A DNA stretch of 64,000 bases, taken from JAXHTY01 sp034189225. Lineage in GTDB: Bacteria; Desulfobacterota; Desulfobacteria; Desulfobacterales; Desulfosudaceae. Made by a program: the position numbers and the translations under genes. Below the pieces are notes generated by a model. It was given only the letters and a program-made list of their open reading frames with translations, was not told where the DNA came from and made no database searches. Positions 9,163-16,866 of this stretch are shown piece by piece. The first letter of the stretch is position 1, and each line of letters opens with the position of its first letter. The DNA lies in assembly GCA_034189225.1 (NCBI GenBank), contig JAXHVL010000136.1, forward strand, positions 8,727-72,726, in the 5' to 3' direction.

Positions 9163-9618
9163 TTATTCTGCCCCGTATTCTTTTCTGGCTTTTTCCCAGG
9201 CGTCATTAATATCCCGATAGGCATCGGCAAACCCCTCTTTCATGTGCCCCCAGGCATCGCCCGAGCTGCTCTTAAGGCTGCCGTACCATTCCGCCAGCCG
9301 GACCCGCTGCTGCCGCAGGGATTTCAGGGTCTCCCGCGCCTGCTGTCGGGCCGACCGGTCCATCTTTTCCCGGTTCTTTTCAATACGGGTTTCCAGGTCT
9401 TCAATCCGCCGGTCCAGGTCGTCCAGTGCCGCCCGGGCTTGCCGCACCGCCTCTTCCCGCTGTTGGGCGCTATACCCCTTCAGCGCCTCGAGCAAATCCC
9501 GGGTCTCCTGCTTCACCGCCTCAAGCGACGGCCGATCCTTTCCCGCTTCAGCCGGACAAACAAGTGCATTCACCAGAAAAGCCGTGCCAATGATGATCAT
9601 GATGGAAAAACTGCGCAT
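9163..9618 (-). CDS. Exported coiled-coil protein, sll1863-like stress protein
   Basis: This 151-aa protein has a signal peptide (MRSFSIMIIIGTAFLVNALV, likely cut after AEA) and a mostly helical, charged body rich in Glu, Arg and Gln (about 30-120) that should form a coiled coil. The C-terminal segment WGHMKEGFADAYRDINDAWEKA resembles sll1863-type and YtxH-like proteins. It should be periplasmic, or membrane-anchored if the signal is not cleaved. The start at 9618 is chosen because AAGGAGG precedes it and it opens the signal peptide; the frame extends to 9708 without support. It lies downstream of the TonB/TPR operon on the same strand but is separated by a small gene. Its function is unknown. 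Confidence 0.8.
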   Translation of the reverse strand: MRSFSIMIIIGTAFLVNALVCPAEAGKDRPSLEAVKQETRDLLEALKGYSAQQREEAVRQARAALDDLDRRIEDLETRIEKNREKMDRSARQQARETLKSLRQQRVRLAEWYGSLKSSSGDAWGHMKEGFADAYRDINDAWEKARKEYGAE

Positions 9619-9732
9619 ATTCGTGTTTCCTCCTTCCTGTCTTGCAACCTCCCCGCCCGATGCATGAACCCTTTTTTTGCTTATGCAACATCTTGCCCGA
9701 AAAAGCAATCCCGATTTCGTTACCAGCCCTGT

Positions 9733-9906
9733 TCAGTTGCGGCTGATTTCTGCGCGTTTATCGTCAAATAATCCCTCGGCCATTGCAAGCCGGGCAAAAT
9801 TTTTCTCGACCCAGACATGCATCGCCCGGATCAACGCCGGGTCATGAAACTGAATCACTTCCTTCATGCAGTTTAAATCCTGTTGTATCCGCCAGTATAA
9901 ATACAT
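9733..9906 (-). CDS. Small hypothetical protein, 57 aa
   Basis: A 58-codon frame starts at ATG 9904-9906 with a good AAAAGGAG ribosome site and ends in TGA at 9733-9735. The product begins MYLYWRIQQDLNCMKEV and contains AMHVWVEKNFARLAMAEGL, an amphipathic-looking helical protein with no signal peptide. It lies 47 bases downstream of the TPR gene on the same strand and may be the last gene of that operon or have its own promoter. I do not recognise a family. The ribosome site and protein-like composition support it as real. Confidence 0.55.
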   Translation of the reverse strand: MYLYWRIQQDLNCMKEVIQFHDPALIRAMHVWVEKNFARLAMAEGLFDDKRAEISRN

Positions 9907-9953
9907 TTATTCTCCTTTTCGGGTGTGGAAACGAGGTTGCCGCATCACTCCAT

Positions 9954-11279
9954 CTATTCGATTTCGCAGAGGGCCTTTTGAGCGGCTTCACGCTGTTGAG
10001 GATATGTCTTTGCCTGAAGTAAGGCATCTCTGGCAGCGGAAAAATTACCGGCCTGCCATGCGGAATAGCCGGCCATCAGCCAGGCCCGGCCGCGATGGTT
10101 CCCAGGTTTTCGGGCCGCGCGGCGATAATCGTCCGCCGCCTGCCCATACTGTTCAAGCACATAATGCAGCTGCGCCGCCAGGAGGATCAGATCCGCATCC
10201 TCTGGTGTGTGGTTAAATGCCCTGATCCGTTCCAGGGCTTTCTCCGGCTGCCCCAGCTGCCGGTAGGCCAGGACCAGCCGGCGAAGCATTTTCTTATCCG
10301 GCTTTTCTTCCAGGCACTTCTCATATACCGATGCTGCTTTGACAGGAATGCCCACTTCAAGACTGAGGTCCGCGATCAGCTGTTTTTCTTCGCGGGACAG
10401 GGAGGTGAGGAATCCGTAAGGGATCAGCGCCGCAAGTGCCGCTTCGTACCGGCCCGCATTCAGATGAATATAGGCCAGCGACTTCCACCATCTGTCGACT
10501 TCCGGGGTCTCCCGGGTCAATAAAAGCGCCAGATCCAGCGCGGCCTGTTCCATACCCAGCTGAATATACTGGTGCAGAAGCACCGCCTGCCACTGCATCT
10601 TCTTTTCACCGGTATAACCATCCACCAGCTCCCGGATATAAGGCAAGGCCCGCTCAAATCGGTTGTCTCCCAGCAGGGCATGCACCAGGTTTTCCTTCCA
10701 TTCCGGCTGCATGGCCGATGGATGGGCCGCCATCAGCCGCTCGAAAAGCGCAACGGCCTGCGCAGGATCACCCGCCATGAGATGGGCCACCGCGCTGTAA
10801 TAAAGCGGTTCGGGCGTTTTTTTATCCGCGGTGTCATAGGCCTTTTCAAAACAACGCCCCGCCGCCGTCATCTGCTTCATTTCATACAACGCCCGGGCGC
10901 GGTTCAGCCAGGCCCGGGTATGGGAAGGATCCCGGATAACTGCTTTCTGATAGGCCGCCGCCGCCTGTTCGTAGTGCGCCATCATCAGGTAACAGTTGCC
11001 AAGGGTAAAATAGACCGCCGGGTGATGATAACCGCTGTCGTCGGTTTCCGTGGCCGGCTGCTTTCTGGCCTGATAGTCTTTCAGAATTTCCGCCGCCTGC
11101 TGATAGTTCTCATTCTGCATCAGCGGCGTCACCCTGGCAATGGCCAGGCGGGCCCGGGCCGGCCGACTATCAGGGCCGCGGATTTCCGCATGAAGGATGC
11201 CGGGCAGCAGGAGTGCCGCCATGAGTATAGCGGTTATGCGCACAGGTCCTTTCCTTGCCATTATGCCCATCCTTGCCAT
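9954..11279 (-). CDS. Exported TPR-repeat protein of the TonB2-type system
   Basis: This 441-aa protein has an N-terminal signal peptide (about residues 1-31, ending ILHAE) followed by TPR-like helical repeats; clear units include AVYFTLGNCYLMMAHYEQAA, AWLNRARALYEMKQM and AYRQLGQPEKALERI. It should be periplasmic or lipid-side bound. The start at 11279 shares one base with the tonB stop (TAATG), so it is coupled to TonB. In Vibrio TonB2 systems a TPR protein is likewise the last gene of the DUF3450-TtpC-ExbB-ExbD-TonB operon and helps TonB-dependent uptake. The longer frame up to 11381 runs inside tonB and is not needed. Confidence 0.88.
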   Translation of the reverse strand: MARMGIMARKGPVRITAILMAALLLPGILHAEIRGPDSRPARARLAIARVTPLMQNENYQQAAEILKDYQARKQPATETDDSGYHHPAVYFTLGNCYLMMAHYEQAAAAYQKAVIRDPSHTRAWLNRARALYEMKQMTAAGRCFEKAYDTADKKTPEPLYYSAVAHLMAGDPAQAVALFERLMAAHPSAMQPEWKENLVHALLGDNRFERALPYIRELVDGYTGEKKMQWQAVLLHQYIQLGMEQAALDLALLLTRETPEVDRWWKSLAYIHLNAGRYEAALAALIPYGFLTSLSREEKQLIADLSLEVGIPVKAASVYEKCLEEKPDKKMLRRLVLAYRQLGQPEKALERIRAFNHTPEDADLILLAAQLHYVLEQYGQAADDYRRAARKPGNHRGRAWLMAGYSAWQAGNFSAARDALLQAKTYPQQREAAQKALCEIE

Positions 11280-11989
11280 TACGACGGATCCTCGAGCTGA
11301 AATTGGATGGTTGTTGTCATCCGGGTTTTCACTGGGGCACCGTCTATAGTGCCCGGCTTGAAGCGCCATCGGCTCACACATTGCCGGACACTGCCCTCAA
11401 AAATGTTTTCCGGTTGGGCATCCAGTATCTTTATGTCTTGCACCTTCCCCGATTCATTCACCACAAACGACACCCTCACCCGGCCTTCAATCCCCATCCG
11501 CCTGGCCCTCAGGGGATAGACCGGCGGGGTCCGCGCTGTCACAGTAAGCGGCGTGTCCAGCTCACCTTCCGGGAATATGGTGGTAATCCCGTCCGGCGTC
11601 AGGGCGCCGGCTTGAAGGGGCGGCAGTTCCAGCGTATCGGGTCCGCCGGGCAGCCGCGGATTGATCTCAAAAGGCATTTTCAGTTCCGGCTGAACGGGCC
11701 GGTCCGGAACCGCCCGGGAAGCTGCATCCGGCGGCGGTTCGGGCGGTTCAGGGGTGACGACCTCCCGCTTTTTCTCATGCCGCTGCTCATGGATATGGGT
11801 TACCTGGACACGGGGAATGATCTTTTCAATTGTCGGCGCCGTCGGCGGCGACTGGTCCATGAGCCGCGGCATCATCCCGAACAGCAGCAGGTTCAGGCCC
11901 GCCGCCGCCAGCACCGCACCCACCCAGCGCAACCGGTTGGCGCTTGTGATATCGTCCAGGTAGTCTTTTTGTTGTTGTGTGTGGGGCAT
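11279..11989 (-). CDS. tonB: TonB family energy transducer
   Basis: This 236-aa protein has a short cytoplasmic N-terminus, a single membrane anchor (about 22-41, LRWVGAVLAAAGLNLLLFGM), a Pro/Glu-rich periplasmic spacer (TPEPPEPPPD) and a C-terminal TonB domain (about 155-236) with PVYPLRARRMGIEGRV and VSRWRFKPGTIDGAPV. TonB carries proton-motive energy from ExbB/ExbD to outer-membrane receptors such as the cobalamin receptor BtuB. It is coupled to the downstream TPR gene and follows exbD after a 182-bp gap filled with TTTTTAG and CTAACAGC-type short repeats. No TonB-dependent receptor lies in the window, but the B12 riboswitch upstream of the operon points to corrinoid uptake. Confidence 0.93.
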   Translation of the reverse strand: MPHTQQQKDYLDDITSANRLRWVGAVLAAAGLNLLLFGMMPRLMDQSPPTAPTIEKIIPRVQVTHIHEQRHEKKREVVTPEPPEPPPDAASRAVPDRPVQPELKMPFEINPRLPGGPDTLELPPLQAGALTPDGITTIFPEGELDTPLTVTARTPPVYPLRARRMGIEGRVRVSFVVNESGKVQDIKILDAQPENIFEGSVRQCVSRWRFKPGTIDGAPVKTRMTTTIQFQLEDPS

Positions 11990-12171
11990 CGACTTCTCGC
12001 TGCTTATGCTGATGGGGGTAATCTAGTTTTTAGTTTTTAGTTTTTAACGGGATGAATCGCTTCGCTCTGTCTTTAAAAAAAATGACATATCTACCTCTAA
12101 CACCTGAAAGCCAATACCTAACAGCCAACACCTAAAAGCTAACTGCTAACAGCTACAACCAACCATCACCC
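11990..12171. repeat. tonB-exbD spacer with low-complexity short repeats
   Basis: Near 12024-12044 the tandem TTTTTAGTTTTTAG runs occur, and 12090-12160 contains degenerate AACAGCTAAC / CCAACACCTAA units. No gene is visible. The spacer interrupts an otherwise tightly packed operon. Confidence 0.5.
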
Positions 12172-12585
12172 TCACTCCGGAAGGCTGGCCGCCAGGGAGA
12201 CGTTTTCCGCACCGGCCATGCGGCATCCGTCCATTACGTCGATGGCAACCCCCGTGTCGCTTCTTTTGTCGGCAATAACGATGACACTGCTTTCCGGGTT
12301 TTCTGCCAGCGCCCGCTCCACGTTGGCGCGAACAGCCCGCACGTCGATTTCCTGGCGTTCCATGAACACCCGGTTGTCTTTATCCACGGCAATGAGGATA
12401 CTGGCCTCTTCCTTGGTGGCCGCGGTGGCCGCGGTGGGCCGGGACACGTCAACGCCGGTCTCCTTGACAAAGCTGGTGTTCACCAGGAAAAAAATCAGCA
12501 GAATAAACACCATGTCGATGAGCGGCGTGATGTTCAGGTCTGTTGTCTCCCGCCTCCCCCGCCTGGCGCTCGTTATGTTCAACAT
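12172..12585 (-). CDS. exbD: ExbD/TolR family biopolymer transport protein
   Basis: This 137-aa protein is the normal ExbD length. It has a cytoplasmic N-terminus, one membrane helix (about 18-38) carrying the conserved proton-path residue Asp24 in ITPLIDMVFILLIFF, and a periplasmic domain with the typical ADKRSDTGVAIDVMDGCRMAG fold segment. It works with ExbB as the proton-driven motor that energises TonB. It lies between the two exbB-type genes (upstream) and tonB (downstream) on the minus strand. A 484-bp repeat-filled gap separates it from exbB, which is unusual inside such an operon. Confidence 0.94.
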   Translation of the reverse strand: MLNITSARRGRRETTDLNITPLIDMVFILLIFFLVNTSFVKETGVDVSRPTAATAATKEEASILIAVDKDNRVFMERQEIDVRAVRANVERALAENPESSVIVIADKRSDTGVAIDVMDGCRMAGAENVSLAASLPE

Positions 12586-13069
12586 TTTAATTAACTCCCT
12601 GATACCTTTTGAATGCTGGAGGCCTGAAGGCCTCCGCTACACCGGCTGCGACAATTGCCCCGGATTTTTGTATATGTCGGAGCCGGTGATAGGGGAAGCC
12701 TTCAGGCTTCCATATCAGAAAAGAGAACCACGTTCCTTTAAAGACCAAAGGAATCGCAACGCTTATTTCATCTTTTAACCACGGAAAGCACGGAAGGACA
12801 CGGAAACAGCGGAAGATATTGTGTTGTTTTCCGTATTTTTCCGTGTTTTTCCGTGTCCTTCCGTGGTTCCCATCATCAAACCATATTTTGGTGCTTTTCG
12901 TGGTACAGTAAAAATCCGACCCCAAAGGGGCCGGCTTTGGTTACCCCTGTAAGGGGATTGTTTACAGGCTTCGTACGTGAACGTTTTAAATTCGAATTTC
13001 TAATGTCCAATTTCTGGTCCTTTACATTGCTGCCTGTCGAACTGCCCGGTTTTCTCTTTTAGCCTGCCC
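12586..13069. repeat. 484-bp repeat mosaic between exbB and exbD
   Basis: No gene is seen. Three repeat units lie side by side. About 12618-12715 contains CGCTACACCGGCTG(C/T)GACAATTG plus a CCTTCAGGCTTCC hairpin arm, shared with 32325-32417 and partly 53820-53848. Bases 12777-12868 are a palindrome of CACGGAARG units ending AACCACGGAA / TTCCGTGGTT. Bases 12915-12967 are the double-hairpin element CCGACCCC...GGGGCCGG, CCCCTGTAAGGGG shared with 30617 and 52861. The mosaic lies inside the presumed TonB operon. Confidence 0.65.
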
Positions 13070-13678
13070 TTACAGCCTGCGCCTGAGATAATATCCCACC
13101 CGGGCGATGCGCTGTTTCAGGTTGCGGGCCCGGCGGTCCAGGAACCCTTTCATGTAAAGGCCGGGGATGGCCACCATCAACCCGGTCTGGGTGGTAACCA
13201 GGGCCTCGGAAATACCGCCGGCCATGCCCTTGGCATTGCCCGTGCCGAAGATGGCCAGAATATCAAAGGTGCTGATCATGCCCATGACCGTCCCCAGCAG
13301 GCCCAGCAGCGGGGCCACCGCCGCCAGTACGCCTATCACGGCCAGATGATCGTTCAGGGACCGGTTCAGGGTAAAAACGATTTCATCCAGGATGAACCGG
13401 TCCAGTGTCTGCTCGTTGCTCCGCCGGTCCAGAAAACGGGCCACCAGAAGGGATACCGCACCCCTGTGTTGACCGGGGTCGGGCATGCGGTTTTCCCGGA
13501 CATGGGCCCATGCCGTGGGCGCATCCATGTTTTTCCGATACAGCCGCCGGAAAAACAGGATCCGATCGATGATGAGCAGCCACATCACCAGGCTCACCAG
13601 TGCCAGCGGAATCATGGCAAAACCGCCGGTCCGGAGATAGCTTTCCAGCACCAGGTATTGCGCCCATACAAAATGCAT
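13070..13678 (-). CDS. exbB: ExbB/MotA/TolQ proton channel (second ExbB)
   Basis: This 202-aa protein has three membrane helices (about 18-38, 95-125 and 140-165) and the conserved MotA_ExbB core with APLLGLLGTVMGMISTF and GGISEALVTTQTGLMVAIPGL. It forms the pentameric motor with ExbD. Its start shares one base with the stop of the upstream long ExbB (TAATG), so the two are coupled. Having a long TtpC-like ExbB followed by a short ExbB is the layout of Vibrio TonB2 systems. Confidence 0.93.
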   Translation of the reverse strand: MHFVWAQYLVLESYLRTGGFAMIPLALVSLVMWLLIIDRILFFRRLYRKNMDAPTAWAHVRENRMPDPGQHRGAVSLLVARFLDRRSNEQTLDRFILDEIVFTLNRSLNDHLAVIGVLAAVAPLLGLLGTVMGMISTFDILAIFGTGNAKGMAGGISEALVTTQTGLMVAIPGLYMKGFLDRRARNLKQRIARVGYYLRRRL

Positions 13679-15123
13679 TACGACGCCCCCCGGCTCTTGT
13701 AGACTATATTCACCAGCGCCACCGCCTTTTCCTCCATCTGACCGATGGTCTTGTCCACGGACCGGTTCAGCAGGGTCTGGGCCAGCATGAGCGGAATCGC
13801 CACGGACAGGCCCAGCATGGTGGTGACCAGGGCCTCGGATATGCCGCCGGACATGAGACGGGGATCGCTTGTGCCGTGAAGGGTAATCACGTGAAAGGTT
13901 TCAATCATGCCGGTCACTGTCCCCAGAAGACCCAGGAGCGGGGCAATGGCGGCGAGCATTCCAAGGGTGGACAGAAACCGTTCCATTGACGGGATCTCCC
14001 GCAGGATTGCCTCCTGGAGCGCATTTTCCATCTCCTCCCGGGCCATGTGGCAGCAATCAAGCCCTGCTTTCAAGACACGGGCCACGGGTTTGCGGTCATG
14101 TTCGACGCAGGCGAGGGTGCAGTCATTCCACCTGCTGTCCGCAGCCAGGGCCTCGATGCGGCGGATCAGACCGTCAGGGTTGAGGCGCTTTTGCAGCAGA
14201 AAGATGACCCGCTCGGTAACGATCACCAGCCCCACCCCCAGGATTGCCAGGATAGGCCAGATGAGCAGTCCGCCCTTGGGCACCATCTCCCAGATATTCA
14301 GTGCATGGGTGAGCTGCCGAAGGGCCGCGCCGCGGGTAATATCCATGGGTACCCGATCCGCCTCCCCGTCCATGTAGCGGTCAATCTGCCCCTGCATCCG
14401 GCCGGAAGGCAGGCGGGAAAGCGCATACAGCTTGTTCCCGTCGGCTGAATAATTCAGAAACCCGGTCTCGTCGCCGTGGCGGTAGGCGGCGGTAAACGGC
14501 CCCAGCATCAGAATATCCGTCGAAACCGCCTTGCCGGCCCGGTCGATCATGGTGCCCTCTTCCACGGTCACGGCCCCGGTCTTCTGCATCTGATCGAACA
14601 GGGCATCGGCCATGCCGCGCACTTCGGTCATGCCGGGAAATTTTGATTGTTCGGCCACCGACGCCAGGAACTCGGGATGCCCCCCGCCCACGGCCGTCTG
14701 TAGATTGCCGGCAATCAATGCGTCAATATCCTTGGCATTGATCCGGATCACCCCAACCAATTCCTTGACCATGCCCTGTTTTTCGGAAAGGGTCTCTGAG
14801 AGCGTGCTCTCTTCGGCCGACAGTTGCGACTCTGTCCGGGTCAGCGTCTGCACCGTTTTCTTTAAAGACCGGTTTTGCGTTTCTATTTCAGCGATGGCAT
14901 TTTCCAGTTTTTCCCGATCCGCTGCGATCCGCGCCCGGCTTTCGGCGGCCGCTTTTTCCGCGGCGGCCTTTTCCGCGGCGATTTTCTCCTGCAGGGCCTG
15001 CCGTTGCTGGCGGGCTTCCCTGGACAGCGCCCGCATATCGGCGGCCGTCGACACCCAAGGCACCAACACCAGGATCAAGCAGACCGGCAACAACCATAAT
15101 ATCCGGTGAATGGTCCGTGTCAT
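13678..15123 (-). CDS. TtpC-like long ExbB/TolQ proton-channel protein
   Basis: This 481-aa protein has a signal peptide (about 1-25, ending STAAD), a periplasmic coiled coil (about 30-115) with Ala/Glu-rich EKAAAEKAAA, a globular periplasmic part, and a C-terminal MotA_ExbB domain (about 270-470) with APLLGLLGTVTGMIETFHV and GGISEALVTTMLGLSVAIP. This long form corresponds to TtpC of TonB2 systems. Its ATG overlaps the stop of the DUF3450 gene (ATGA), and its own stop is coupled to the short ExbB. The ATG at 15123 is chosen because it opens the signal peptide; the frame extends to 15237 into the neighbour only as an artefact. Confidence 0.9.
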   Translation of the reverse strand: MTRTIHRILWLLPVCLILVLVPWVSTAADMRALSREARQQRQALQEKIAAEKAAAEKAAAESRARIAADREKLENAIAEIETQNRSLKKTVQTLTRTESQLSAEESTLSETLSEKQGMVKELVGVIRINAKDIDALIAGNLQTAVGGGHPEFLASVAEQSKFPGMTEVRGMADALFDQMQKTGAVTVEEGTMIDRAGKAVSTDILMLGPFTAAYRHGDETGFLNYSADGNKLYALSRLPSGRMQGQIDRYMDGEADRVPMDITRGAALRQLTHALNIWEMVPKGGLLIWPILAILGVGLVIVTERVIFLLQKRLNPDGLIRRIEALAADSRWNDCTLACVEHDRKPVARVLKAGLDCCHMAREEMENALQEAILREIPSMERFLSTLGMLAAIAPLLGLLGTVTGMIETFHVITLHGTSDPRLMSGGISEALVTTMLGLSVAIPLMLAQTLLNRSVDKTIGQMEEKAVALVNIVYKSRGAS

Positions 15124-15914
15124 GGGCTTACGATCCTCCCTAATGGCAGCGTCAGCAGTTCGGCGGTCCGCCGCTTGGCAGCGATGTCCACCGCGGCCTT
15201 TATTTCCGGCAGATGAACGCCCGAAAGGGGCTGCCATTGCTTTTCGGCAACATTATAAAACCCGCATTGGGCGCGATCGAGGGTGAGATAAAACAGGTTG
15301 AGGCGCCCCAGCCGGAAGATGTTCACCAGTCGTTCCCCTGCCTCGATGGCGATGGTGTCCTGGTAAACTTCCGTGGTGAAGCCGTATTCGGCCTCGACCA
15401 AGAGCGCCTCAATGAGCCGACGGTATTTTTCGCTGACCGGAGCATCCGGATCTTCCACCAGTTCTTCCATTTTTCGAATGCGCTTTGCCCGCTCATCCGG
15501 AAGAAACGGCAGGTCGGCACGAACCCGACCCTTCAGCCGGTCCAGCAGTTCATCCAGGAACGGCCGTATCTGCTCCGATATCTGCCGGATATCCGCCAGC
15601 TGGTCTTTTTTTTCCGCCAGACGCAGCTTTGTTGCCTTGACCTCATTTTCCAGGCCCCGTTTCCGCTGTTTCAGGGCTTTCTGCTCGGCCTCAAGCTTTT
15701 CCAGCCGGGCCAACTGCTCAGCTTTTTCCTGCCGCCAGGCCTCCTGCTGCTGCTGGGTATTCTGGCGAATATCAATGGCCTCCTTTACCGGCCGGTCGAT
15801 TCGCTCCTGAGCATAAACCGGCAATAAAAGGCCGCTGACAACCGCCAGCATCACCACGGCCAGCCCCCCTGCTCTGAAACCACCCCTGGTTAAACGCTGA
15901 TGCATTGTCGTCAT
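15120..15914 (-). CDS. DUF3450 periplasmic protein, first gene of the TonB operon
   Basis: This 264-aa protein has a signal peptide (about 1-36, cut near VYA-QE) and a long charged helical region (about 45-125) followed by the compact DUF3450 domain with a conserved LFYLTLDRAQCGFYN. DUF3450 proteins are the usual first gene of TtpC/ExbB/ExbD/TonB operons; their exact role is not settled. The start at 15914 has AAAAAGGAGA eight bases upstream. The open frame runs on to 16352, but that part is the antisense reading of the riboswitch and terminator, so it is excluded. Expression is expected to fall when cobalamin binds the upstream leader. Confidence 0.9.
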   Translation of the reverse strand: MTTMHQRLTRGGFRAGGLAVVMLAVVSGLLLPVYAQERIDRPVKEAIDIRQNTQQQQEAWRQEKAEQLARLEKLEAEQKALKQRKRGLENEVKATKLRLAEKKDQLADIRQISEQIRPFLDELLDRLKGRVRADLPFLPDERAKRIRKMEELVEDPDAPVSEKYRRLIEALLVEAEYGFTTEVYQDTIAIEAGERLVNIFRLGRLNLFYLTLDRAQCGFYNVAEKQWQPLSGVHLPEIKAAVDIAAKRRTAELLTLPLGRIVSP

Positions 15915-15935
15915 AAACCGATCTCCTTTTTCCCC

Positions 15936-15969
15936 AAAAAAAAACCCGGATCGATTCAATCGATCCGGG
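15936..15969 (-). terminator. Intrinsic terminator of cobalamin riboswitch 1
   Basis: On the minus strand a perfect CCCGGATCGATT / AATCGATCCGGG hairpin (15945-15969) is followed by a run of nine T. It sits between the aptamer and the DUF3450 ribosome site and is the expression platform. Confidence 0.88.
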
Positions 15970-16029
15970 ATTCCCTGATTTATCCACAGATGATCCATGG
16001 GTACGGTACCGTTCCGGCAACCGTCCCAT

Positions 16030-16345
16030 CTGTTCAGGCAGGTCTTCTGACTTTCGGATCTGTCTACTGACCGCGCCTTCCCGGTCCTGATGGCTTCGTA
16101 AAACGCCCAATAGCTGCGTTGCGCTGCATCTCTCGTCATGTCACGTACCGCCAAGTACGCTCCATTCCTCGATATGCAGCGACGCCTTGCTCTTGAACTT
16201 TTTACTTTGCCATCAGAAGAACGCTTCGTAAAACGTCCGTCTACCTTCTGACCAGTGGCATGCTGCGGCCTTCGTCCCCGATTACAGCGGCGGGCCCGTC
16301 CCCGAATTTCACGGGGTTCCCTGTTAGGCTTTAACGCACCTGAAC
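16030..16345 (-). ncRNA. Cobalamin riboswitch 1, with an inserted palindrome (TonB operon leader)
   Basis: Read on the minus strand, the aptamer shows GGGAACCCCG, the conserved CCCGCCGCTGTAATCGGGGA, GCCACTGG, then GGGAAGGCGCGGTCAGTAG and GTCAGAAGACCTGCC. Between the CCACTG and GGGAAGGC landmarks, where riboswitch 2 has only about 18 bases, this leader holds about 170 bases that include the 130-bp palindrome at 16087-16216. A promoter lies upstream and an intrinsic terminator downstream. It is 385/385 collinear with riboswitch 3 (four mismatches). It should switch off the DUF3450-ExbB-ExbD-TonB-TPR operon when cobalamin is plentiful. Confidence 0.92.
16087..16216. repeat. Long palindromic element, copy 1 (130 bp), inside riboswitch 1
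   Basis: The ends CTGATGGC and GCCATCAG are exact inverted repeats. The arms TTCGTAAAACGC and TTTTTACTTTGCC, then GTTGCGCTGCATCTCTCGTC and the GCATATCGAGGAATGGAGCG side, pair imperfectly around a CGCCAA loop at about 16150. It has no coding capacity for a transposase. Copy 2 is identical at 28763-28892, and copy 3 at 48098-48223 is diverged. Confidence 0.85.
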
Positions 16346-16386
16346 ATTTCACTTTTCTGAATGATCTGATGAAATAATGCAGTCAC

Positions 16387-16416
16387 ATTCTAGACGAAAT
16401 TGACGTGTCATGTCAA
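16387..16416 (-). promoter_or_regulatory. Promoter of riboswitch 1 / TonB operon
   Basis: On the minus strand TTGACA (16411-16416) and TAGAAT (16387-16392) are 18 bases apart, just upstream of the aptamer. Confidence 0.7.
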
Positions 16417-16479
16417 GGTCTTTTGCAGAAAGGGAAATTTACAGCCAGTAAATTTGGCTGATCTTTCTGTTTTTCATCC

Positions 16480-16508
16480 TTGACAGGGAATGTTTGGTTG
16501 TATAGTCT
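16480..16508 (+). promoter_or_regulatory. Promoter of riboswitch 2 / cbiK operon
   Basis: TTGACA at 16480-16485 is followed by TATAGT at 16501-16506 (15-base spacing) or TAGTCT at 16503-16508 (17 bases). It faces away from the promoter of riboswitch 1, about 64 bp distant. Confidence 0.6.
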
Positions 16509-16515
16509 ACAGAAT

Positions 16516-16690
16516 CTGTTCGGGTACGCTTATGCGTATAATAGGGAATCTCGTTAAAATCGGGAACGGGCCCGCCGCTGTAATCGGGGACGAACACCGC
16601 AGTTTGTCACTACCTCCGGAAGGATGTGGGAAGGCGCGGTCAGTAGGAAGATCCGGGAGTCAGAAGACCTGCCTGAACAACCCGTGGTTA
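16516..16690 (+). ncRNA. Cobalamin riboswitch 2 (cbiK operon leader)
   Basis: The plus strand carries GGGAATCTCG, GGGCCCGCCGCTGTAATCGG, GTCACTACCT...GGTAAG-side equivalents, GGGAAGGCGCGGTCAGTAGG and GTCAGAAGACCTGCC, the signature blocks of the cobalamin aptamer. The variable arm is short here (CCTCCGGAAGG), so this is the uninterrupted form for comparison with riboswitches 1 and 3. It lies divergently from riboswitch 1 and controls cbiK, the ABC importer and cbiL through the terminator at 16737-16776. Confidence 0.93.
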
Positions 16691-16736
16691 TGTTCACGGC
16701 CTTGAAATAACCACAGAAAACTGGATTAAAAACGGA

Positions 16737-16776
16737 ATCCCCGGTTGGCGATAATACGCTGGCCGGGGATTTTTTT
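16737..16776 (+). terminator. Intrinsic terminator of cobalamin riboswitch 2
   Basis: ATCCCCGG (16737-16744) pairs with CCGGGGAT (16763-16770), extended by TTGGCG/CGCTGG, and is followed by seven T. It lies 90 bases before cbiK. Confidence 0.88.
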
Positions 16777-16866
16777 ATGCCGGTGCCGTTTCTTTCGACA
16801 AGGTTCTAGCGGGCGGATCACTGCCGTGAAACCTTACCGGCGTCTAATCATTTTCAGGAGGAAAGA

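Noticed and set aside
15915..16352. N-terminal extension of the DUF3450 frame up to 16352
   Set aside because: This part is the translation of riboswitch 1, its palindrome and its terminator; the true start at 15914 has a strong ribosome site and opens a signal peptide.
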